Source: Spirochaetaceae bacterium (GTDB lineage Bacteria > Spirochaetota > Spirochaetia > Treponematales > Breznakiellaceae). Taken from it: 5,682 bases of DNA. Location of the stretch: assembly GCA_031273985.1 (NCBI GenBank), contig JAISQV010000170.1, positions 1 to 5,682 of the forward strand. Direction: 5' to 3'. The position numbers and the translations under genes are program-made. The notes beneath the pieces were generated by a model. That model was not told where the DNA came from, did not search any database, and saw only the letters and a program-made list of their open reading frames with translations. This document shows positions 1 through 4,354 of this stretch, one piece after another. The number at the start of each line of letters is the position of its first letter. The stretch's first letter is position 1.

Positions 1-267
1 GGATCAAATTTTGGATTGATTTCATTTGGGATATCAATTATTTTGATGATTTTGGCCGGTACGACTATCTTTTTAAGCTGGTTGGCAGGACTGGGTGGTA
101 TAATAAGCGGTTTAAAAGAAAATAAGTTGCCTAAAAAAACAGCGATTATTTATGGCATTTTCCAATTTGTATTTTGTATTGATATTGTCAATTCCATTGT
201 CCTATACAGAAATGTTAAAATAGTTGAGGCGGTTCCAAAATGTCAGATTTTGGAACCGCAACCTTAG
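1..267 (+). CDS. Partial small membrane protein of unknown function (5' end outside window)
   Basis: The reading frame is open from the first base and stops at TAG 265-267, giving 88 visible residues. A TTG at 16 could serve as a start, but the frame continues to the window edge, so the true start is probably upstream. Two hydrophobic stretches suggest membrane helices: one within about visible residues 6-33 (LISFGISIILMILAG onward, then a Gly-rich FLSWLAGLGGIISG part) and one at about 46-66 (AIIYGIFQFVFCIDIVNSI). They are separated by a lysine-rich loop (KENKLPKK), which by the positive-inside rule would face the cytoplasm. I do not recognise the family. The first 240 bases are about 32% G+C by hand count, far below the neighbouring genes, which suggests a foreign or accessory origin. 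The last codons (about residues 77-87) are written by a perfect palindrome, so the C-terminal tail may be incidental to that structure. That a protein is made is likely but not proven. Confidence 0.5.
   Translation, partial: GSNFGLISFGISIILMILAGTTIFLSWLAGLGGIISGLKENKLPKKTAIIYGIFQFVFCIDIVNSIVLYRNVKIVEAVPKCQILEPQP
229..259. repeat. Perfect 13-bp inverted repeat with 5-nt loop overlapping the ORF's 3' end
   Basis: The arm gcggttccaaaat (229-241) and its exact reverse complement attttggaaccgc (247-259) flank the loop gtcag. With a 3-nt bulge the stem can gain gtt/aac (223-225 with 260-262). The stem ends 5 bases before the stop codon of the AT-rich ORF. It is not followed by a T-run on the + strand (aaccttagatg follows), so it is not a textbook intrinsic terminator. 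On the minus strand the stem is followed by CTCAACTATTTTAAC, also weak. It could be a degenerate terminator, a dispersed palindromic repeat, or a protein-binding site. Confidence 0.85.
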
Positions 268-329
268 ATGTAAATAACTGCGTGAAGCTATGTCATTGAG
301 AATGAACTGCCTCGCCCTGAAGCTCCCCC

Positions 330-380
330 GCGCAGGCCGGTTCTTCCGGCACGGATTTTTGGAACGGGCCGGGTCTGCGC
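330..380. terminator. Nested inverted repeats in the convergent intergenic region, weak terminator candidate
   Basis: The outer arms gcgcag (330-335) and ctgcgc (375-380) enclose an inner hairpin gccgg-ttctt-ccggc (336-350). On the + strand the inner hairpin is followed, after acgga, by five Ts (356-360), which could give weak termination for the left ORF. On the minus strand, the direction of nadE transcription, no T-run follows. The region lies between two convergent genes, where terminators are expected, but the signal is below textbook quality. The rest of 268-424 shows only a 5-bp inverted repeat (agcgg 399-403 / ccgct 419-423) just past the nadE stop. Confidence 0.3.
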
Positions 381-424
381 CCTTCTTATGATTGATTCAG
401 CGGTATATCTTTGCCTTGCCGCTC

Positions 425-2143
425 CTATATCTCGTAGAGGGCCCGAGCTATGGGCATTCGCCGGCCCATGCCGAAGGCGCGGGGGGATACTTTGAGTACC
501 GGCGGGGCCTGACGGCGCTTGAACTCCGCGCGGGCGACGGTCTTGATGATGCTGCCCGCCAGTTCCGCGTCCCAGCCGCGCGCGGCTATTTCACGTTTCG
601 AAAGGTTTTCGAAGAGATAGAGTTTGAGGATCTGGTCGAGTTCTTCATAAGGCGGCAGGCTGTCCTGGTCTTTCTGGTTGGGCCGGAGTTCCGCCGAAGG
701 GGGCTTGGTGAGTATGGCTTCCGGGATGACATTTCTGCCGGAGCGCTCGTTGATGCGGCGGCAGAGGGCGAAGACTTCTGTTTTGAAGAGGTCGCCTATG
801 GGCGCCAGGGCGCCGCACATATCGCCGTAGAGGGTGCAGTAGCCCATGGCAAGTTCGCTCTTGTTGCCCGTGGTGAGGAGCATGGAGTCGAATTTGTTTG
901 AGTAGGCCATGAGCAGCATTCCCCGTATGCGGGCCTGGAGGTTTTCTTCCGCCAGGTCGAAGGGGCGGCCCTGGAAGGTGCCTTTCAGGGTTTCGAGGAA
1001 GCTTTTGAACACCGGCTCTATGGGAAGGACGCTGCAGGAGCAGCCTATGCTGCGGGCCAGGTCTGCGGCGTCGTCCCGGGAACCCTGGGAGGAGAAGCGC
1101 GAGGGCATACTGAAGGCCGCCACCCGCTCCTTTCCCAGAGCCTCTACGCCCAGGTAGGCCACCAGGGCCGAGTCTATGCCCCCGGAAAGGCCGAGATGCG
1201 CCCGCTGGAAGCCGCATTTTTCCATATACTCCCGTATGCCCAGCACCAGGGCGCGTTCCAGGGTGTCCAGCTCCTCCCGGCTGAGACCCGCGTCCAGGGC
1301 GCCGCCCGCGGCAGCGCCGCCCGCAACGGGGAGCGAAGGAGCCGCCCCCGAGGTGTCCCAGGTTGCCAGGTCCTCCTCGAAGCCCCGGGCGGTCAGGACC
1401 AGCTCGGTAACCTGGCCGGGACGGGACGCAGCCTCCCGCCGCGCCGGGGCGGCAATGAAGGAGCGCCCGTCAAAGATGATGGAGTCATTGGCCCCCACAG
1501 CGTTGATGTACACGATGGGAATGTCCCCCCGCAGGCTGAGGCGCTCGGCCAGGTCCCGGCGTACCCGGAATTTTCCCGCATAGTAGGGCGAGGCGGAAGG
1601 CACCGCCAAAAGGCTTATGCCCTGGCCGAGGAGATTCCGCACGGGGTCGTCTATGTAGTGGGTGCCCGCAATGTCCGTTTCCCGCCACACATCCTCGCAG
1701 ATCGCCACGCCGATGCGCTCTCCCTGGTACTCAAAGACGGACCAGGAACGGGCCCGCTCAAAATTCCGGGCCTCGTCAAAGACATCGTAGGTGGGGAGCA
1801 AGGTCTTGAATTGCTCAAAGACCAATTGCCCGTTGAGGATGATGCCGTAGGCGTTCACCAGGGCCTTGCCACCGGCGTAGGGGCTGCGGCCCACATAGCC
1901 CACCCCCACGGCGATGTTACGGGGCAGTTCCCGCTGCAATACGCTGAGGCTCTGGATGTTGAACTCCACGAAGCTGTCCTGATCCAGCAGGTCCATGGGG
2001 GGGTAGCCGCAGAGGGCAAGCTCCGGGAAGAAGACCAGGGCGGAGTCCTCCGCTGCGGCCCGCTTCGTAAAAGAAAGGATCCGGTCCATGTTCCCGGAAA
2101 AACCGCCTATGGTCGAGTTAATTTGAGCGATAGAGATACGCAT
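425..2143 (-). CDS. nadE: Glutamine-dependent NAD(+) synthetase
   Basis: This enzyme catalyses the last step of NAD biosynthesis in the cytoplasm: deamido-NAD, ATP and glutamine give NAD, AMP, PPi and glutamate. The protein is 572 aa. The N-terminal nitrilase-type glutaminase domain (about 1-260) shows the Glu-Lys-Cys triad: E41 in FFPELALCGYPP, K113 in FKTLLPTYDVFDE and C149 in ICEDVW. The C-terminal synthetase domain (about 290-572) has the PP-loop SGGIDS (320-325), TTGNKSE (424-430), GDLFKTEVFAL, and the KPPSAELRPNQKDQDSLPPY signature. It ends in a typical KRRQAPP...GRRMPIA tail. An Ala/Gly-rich linker (about 263-287) joins the domains. Length fits the two-domain bacterial form. I chose the ATG at 2143 because MRISIAQIN is the usual N-terminus and GGAGG sits 4 nt upstream; the frame stays open to an ATG at 2242, but that extension has no family-like sequence. 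The stop is TAG. All catalytic residues are present, so it should be active. Confidence 0.97.
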   Translation of the reverse strand: MRISIAQINSTIGGFSGNMDRILSFTKRAAAEDSALVFFPELALCGYPPMDLLDQDSFVEFNIQSLSVLQRELPRNIAVGVGYVGRSPYAGGKALVNAYGIILNGQLVFEQFKTLLPTYDVFDEARNFERARSWSVFEYQGERIGVAICEDVWRETDIAGTHYIDDPVRNLLGQGISLLAVPSASPYYAGKFRVRRDLAERLSLRGDIPIVYINAVGANDSIIFDGRSFIAAPARREAASRPGQVTELVLTARGFEEDLATWDTSGAAPSLPVAGGAAAGGALDAGLSREELDTLERALVLGIREYMEKCGFQRAHLGLSGGIDSALVAYLGVEALGKERVAAFSMPSRFSSQGSRDDAADLARSIGCSCSVLPIEPVFKSFLETLKGTFQGRPFDLAEENLQARIRGMLLMAYSNKFDSMLLTTGNKSELAMGYCTLYGDMCGALAPIGDLFKTEVFALCRRINERSGRNVIPEAILTKPPSAELRPNQKDQDSLPPYEELDQILKLYLFENLSKREIAARGWDAELAGSIIKTVARAEFKRRQAPPVLKVSPRAFGMGRRMPIARALYEI

Positions 2144-2147
2144 AAGC

Positions 2148-2152
2148 CCTCC
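2148..2152 (-). promoter_or_regulatory. Ribosome binding site deciding the nadE start
   Basis: On the minus strand GGAGG lies 4 nt upstream of the ATG at 2143. This supports the 572-aa protein over the longer in-frame extension beginning at 2242. Confidence 0.7.
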
Positions 2153-2195
2153 GGTCCCTTCCCGCGGTGCGCCGGGGGAAGGGTTTCTGCGGAGC

Positions 2196-2224
2196 AGGGT
2201 ACTACGCGGGGCGGATTGCGTCAA
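2196..2224 (-). promoter_or_regulatory. Candidate sigma-70 promoter for nadE
   Basis: On the minus strand, TTGACG (2219-2224, five of six to TTGACA) is followed after 17 nt by TACCCT (2196-2201, three of six to TATAAT). The -35 is good and the -10 is poor. Transcription would begin near 2189 and give a leader of about 45 nt. The site lies inside the rejected N-terminal extension, which further supports the shorter nadE start. This is inference from motif match and spacing only. Confidence 0.35.
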
Positions 2225-2258
2225 AGGCCCGTTCAGGCGCACTGCCCGCCTGTCCGGG

Positions 2259-2429
2259 CTAAACTTGACCTATAACTAAGCATGAAGAAATATAAACCGC
2301 GAAGTCGAATAAGTCGAAAAAGGGAAGATATGGAGAAGAGGAGTGTCTGGCTTTCTTTGTACGCCTTGGATTTCGTGGTTAAATTTTTTAAAGATTCTGG
2401 TTACGCATATTCTGTGGGTCAAGTTTAGT
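2259..2429. repeat. Nested inverted-repeat intergenic element (MITE-like or hairpin repeat)
   Basis: The outer ends are a perfect 12-bp inverted pair: ctaaacttgacc (2259-2270) and ggtcaagtttag (2418-2429). Nested inside is a second pair of 30-nt arms, 2295-2324 and 2351-2380, which align without gaps at 19 of 30 positions, plus four G-U pairs in a + strand transcript. The inner arms start with aaccgcgaa and end with ttcgtggtt. The loop (2325-2350) is purine-rich. The unit is AT-richer than its surroundings, carries no convincing ORF, and sits between the sigma gene and nadE. Outward flanks (ccggg and tgctc) show no target-site duplication. It could be a non-autonomous mobile element, a decayed IS remnant, or a dispersed hairpin repeat; a role in ending sigma-gene transcription is possible. 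The flanking stretch 2430-2521 holds no gene and no strong terminator. Confidence 0.55.
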
Positions 2430-2521
2430 GCTCTGCGACGGGATTCGTCATTATTACATCTTTCTTTTGGTTCTGTGAAAGACGCCGGAAAAGCGGTATT
2501 GCGCAGGCCCGGTTACGCGCC

Positions 2522-3382
2522 TTACATGGCCTCCATGTAGACGGAGCCGCGAATTTCGCCGGCATTGGCCTTCATCTTCTTGATGGCCCGGAGCTCAATC
2601 TGCCGCACTGTTTCCGGTGAAATGCCCATCTCATCGCCTATGGTCTTGAGAGTCTGCTTCTCGCCGCCGTCAAGCTGGTAGCGGTACACCAGGATGCGCC
2701 GTTCCCGGTCCTTGAGCCGGGAGAGGAAGCGGCGGGTCATCTTCCTGGAGGATTTCCGCAGCAAGGCCCGTTCGGGGTTCCAGGTATAGTCCTCACAGAG
2801 GTCCACCATCGTGGCGCCCTCATCGTTGCCCAAATCGGCTTCCAGGGAAATTAAACCGGTGGAGATGTTCATGATATACTCCACATCTTCCTTTTCCATG
2901 TGCATATACCGGGCAATCTCTTCGGAGCCGGGTTCGTGCTGCAGGGTCTGGCTGAGCAGGTGGTAAGCCTTCCGTATCTTCCGCAGAGTCTCTTCCTTCC
3001 GGTGGGGAAGCCGGATCACCCGGCACCTGTTGGAGATAAAGCGGGCAATGGCCTGGTGGATCCACCAGTTTGCGTAGGTGGAGAAACGGACATTCTTGTT
3101 CCAGTCGTACTTTTCCACCGCCCGCATGAGGCCGATGTTTCCTTCCTGGATGATGTCCATAAATGAAACGGCGGAGGATAAATAGCTCCGGGCAATCTTG
3201 ATAACCAGCCGCAAATTCGCCTCAATCAGTCTTTTTTTGGCGTCCTCATCGCCCTTCTGAATGCGCCGGGAAAGTTCCAGCTCTTCTTCAAAGGAGAGAA
3301 GGGGGATGTCCCTGATCTGCCTGAAGTAGGATTTCAGGATGTCATCGTCATCGGCGGTTACGGTTTTCTTCTTGCTGTCCAT
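2522..3382 (-). CDS. Alternative sigma-70 family RNA polymerase sigma factor
   Basis: The 286-aa protein directs RNA polymerase to a subset of promoters. There is no region 1.1; region 1.2 is at about 14-45 (ILKSYFRQIRDIPLLSFEEE). Region 2 (about 50-126) includes the core-binding motif FMDIIQEGNIGLMRAVEKYD (74-93) and the -10 recognition/melting segment FSTYANWWIHQAIARFISNR, then RVIRLPHR. Region 3 is at about 130-200. Region 4 (about 215-272) ends with the -35-binding helix-turn-helix (LKTIGDEMGISPETVRQIE, 245-263). The size matches RpoS or RpoH rather than a full RpoD, and I see no clear RpoH box, so I give no symbol. The position equivalent to E. coli RpoD R584 is proline (P256), while the equivalents of E585, R588 and Q589 are kept. 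The equivalent of RpoD T440 is alanine (A113). The start ATG at 3382 has GGAGG 6 nt upstream (3389-3393). It is divergent from yciO and has its own candidate promoter. Confidence 0.93.
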   Translation of the reverse strand: MDSKKKTVTADDDDILKSYFRQIRDIPLLSFEEELELSRRIQKGDEDAKKRLIEANLRLVIKIARSYLSSAVSFMDIIQEGNIGLMRAVEKYDWNKNVRFSTYANWWIHQAIARFISNRCRVIRLPHRKEETLRKIRKAYHLLSQTLQHEPGSEEIARYMHMEKEDVEYIMNISTGLISLEADLGNDEGATMVDLCEDYTWNPERALLRKSSRKMTRRFLSRLKDRERRILVYRYQLDGGEKQTLKTIGDEMGISPETVRQIELRAIKKMKANAGEIRGSVYMEAM

Positions 3383-3519
3383 GCTGATCCTCCGAAGCTT
3401 CGCTTCGTTCCATATATAGCAAAGATCGTGCCAAGCAGATTCCGCCCCTGGAGCGATCTCGTAAGTTGTTGTATTACAAGGAATTAGCGAAACGGGCTAT
3501 GGGGGCTTGAAAAATCCGG
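3383..3519 (-). other. Long 5' leader of the sigma factor gene with small inverted repeats
   Basis: If the promoter at 3526-3554 is used, this is a leader of about 135 nt. It holds a stem of six Watson-Crick pairs plus one U-G (3422-3428 with 3454-3460). Nearer the start codon is a short hairpin, CGAAG-CGAAG-CTTCG on the minus strand (3393-3407), whose last G is also the first G of the GGAGG ribosome binding site. This could modulate translation, but the stems are short and chance cannot be excluded. I recognise no known riboswitch class. Confidence 0.3.
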
Positions 3520-3525
3520 CGCCAT

Positions 3526-3554
3526 ATTGTATGAGAAATAATACATACATTCAA
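3526..3554 (-). promoter_or_regulatory. Candidate sigma-70 promoter for the sigma factor gene
   Basis: On the minus strand TTGAAT (3549-3554) is followed after exactly 17 nt by TACAAT (3526-3531, five of six to TATAAT). A run of nine Ts on the same strand overlaps and extends upstream of the -35 box (3553-3561) and could act as an UP-like element. Transcription would begin near 3519, leaving an untranslated leader of about 135 nt before the ATG at 3382. Motif and spacing evidence only. Confidence 0.5.
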
Positions 3555-3626
3555 AAAAAAATGCTATGAAAAATGAAAATCGTCAAAAGCCTGGGGCAAA
3601 ACCTTGCGCTTTTAGTGTACATTCAG

Positions 3627-3656
3627 TTAGTTTTGGGCCGGGCTCCATGATATAGT
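3627..3656 (+). promoter_or_regulatory. Candidate extended -10 promoter for yciO-cls, possibly leaderless
   Basis: TGATATAGT (3648-3656) is an extended -10 (TGn plus TATAGT, five of six to TATAAT). A weak -35, TTAGTT (3627-3632), lies 18 nt upstream. Transcription would start near 3663, only about 3 nt before the yciO ATG at 3666, and no good Shine-Dalgarno sequence precedes that ATG. An alternative upstream promoter is TTGAAA (3507-3512), 17 nt, TATGAG (3530-3535), which would give a long leader. Confidence 0.4.
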
Positions 3657-3665
3657 TAGAGTGCT

Positions 3666-4328
3666 ATGATCGAGTATGTCGCGCCCTACAACATTGATGA
3701 CCGTGTCCTCACCAGGGGGGCGGCGCTGCTCTCCGCCGGAGCGCTGCTGGCCTTTCCCTCGGATACGAGCTGGTGCGTGGCCTGCTCCTTTGGCTCCAAA
3801 GAGGGGATAAAACGGCTCCGGCGGCTCTCCGGCGAGCGGGAGGAGCGGTACTTTACCCTGCTCTGCGCCGATATTTCCCAATTCGGGGAATTCTGCTCCC
3901 TGGACAATACGCGCTTCCGCCTGATAAAGCGTCTCACTCCGGGGCCCTATGTGTTTATCCTGAAGACCCTCTCCGGCACCGGCAAGGCCCTGACGCTGAG
4001 CCGCCCGGAACTGGGGGTCCGCATCCCCGGCCACCCCATACCCCTGGCGGTGATCCGCAGCCTGGGAGCGCCGCTCTACTCGATTACCGCCAAGCGGAGC
4101 ATGATAGCGGGCGGCGAGGCGGAGGAACCGGGGGAGCCGGGGGAGGAGCTCCCCCCCATCCCGGAGGCGGAGCTCTTTGAAAGCGGCTGGGAGCTGGAGG
4201 CCATCCCCGGACTGGACCTGATCATGGACGGCGGGGAGGAGCAGGCCCGGACCTTCTCCACCATTCTGGACCTCACCGGCGGGGAAGCCCGCCCGGTCCG
4301 AAGGGGCGCGGGACCGTGGCCGGCCTGA
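3666..4328 (+). CDS. yciO: YciO-like protein of the YrdC/Sua5 family
   Basis: This 220-aa cytoplasmic protein has a YrdC-like fold. TsaC/Sua5 members make threonylcarbamoyl-AMP for the tRNA t6A modification; YciO is a paralogue whose exact role is less settled. The sequence follows the YciO pattern in order: FPSDTSWCVAC (30-40), LRRLSGEREERYFTLLCADISQF (51-73), DNTRFRLIKRLTPGPYVFILK (80-100), LGVRIPGHPIPLAVI (116-130), PLYSITAK (136-143), DLIMDGG (184-190), STILDLT (198-204) and the terminal VRRGAG. The FTLLCADIS and TPGPYVFILK segments match my recollection of E. coli YciO better than TsaC. A Glu/Pro/Gly-rich insertion lies at about 149-170. The ATG at 3666 is the earliest usable start because an in-frame TAG sits at 3657-3659; the ribosome binding site is poor. 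The cardiolipin synthase gene follows at 26 bp, so they probably form one operon. The family is secure; YciO rather than TsaC is likely. Confidence 0.88.
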   Translation: MIEYVAPYNIDDRVLTRGAALLSAGALLAFPSDTSWCVACSFGSKEGIKRLRRLSGEREERYFTLLCADISQFGEFCSLDNTRFRLIKRLTPGPYVFILKTLSGTGKALTLSRPELGVRIPGHPIPLAVIRSLGAPLYSITAKRSMIAGGEAEEPGEPGEELPPIPEAELFESGWELEAIPGLDLIMDGGEEQARTFSTILDLTGGEARPVRRGAGPWPA

Positions 4329-4344
4329 AAGCGGTGCCCCGGCA

Positions 4345-4348
4345 GAGG
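4345..4348 (+). promoter_or_regulatory. Ribosome binding site deciding the cardiolipin synthase GTG start
   Basis: GAGG, within the purine run agaggaaggg, lies 6 nt upstream of GTG 4355. This favours 4355 over the in-frame GTGs at 4316 (overlapping yciO, with a more distant aagggg), 4334 and 4373. Confidence 0.5.
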
Positions 4349-4354
4349 AAGGGC

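Noticed and set aside
2144..2242. 33-residue N-terminal extension of nadE from ATG 2242
   Set aside because: The sequence is low in family-like features, there is a good ribosome binding site at the inner ATG 2143, and a candidate promoter lies inside the extension.
1196..2275. 359-aa open frame on the + strand opposite nadE (also 392-901 and 1176-1583)
   Set aside because: These are shadows of the GC-rich nadE gene, which has all expected motifs on the minus strand. The shadow proteins show no family pattern.
2455..2521. Intrinsic terminator just after the sigma gene
   Set aside because: Only 3-4-bp stems (around ccggaaaagcgg and gcgc...gcgc) are found, with no T-run following on the minus strand.
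2343..2540. 65-aa + strand ORF between the sigma gene and nadE
   Set aside because: It spans the inverted-repeat element and overlaps the 3' end of the sigma gene. It has no recognisable protein pattern.
3413..3434. Promoter made of TTGGCA (3429-3434) and TATATA (3413-3418) on the minus strand close to the sigma gene
   Set aside because: The boxes match well individually, but the spacer is only 10 nt, too short for a sigma-70 promoter.
3636..3656. TTGGGC as the -35 box for the TATAGT of yciO
   Set aside because: The spacer would be only about 12 nt. The extended -10 with the weak TTAGTT box at 18 nt is a better reading.
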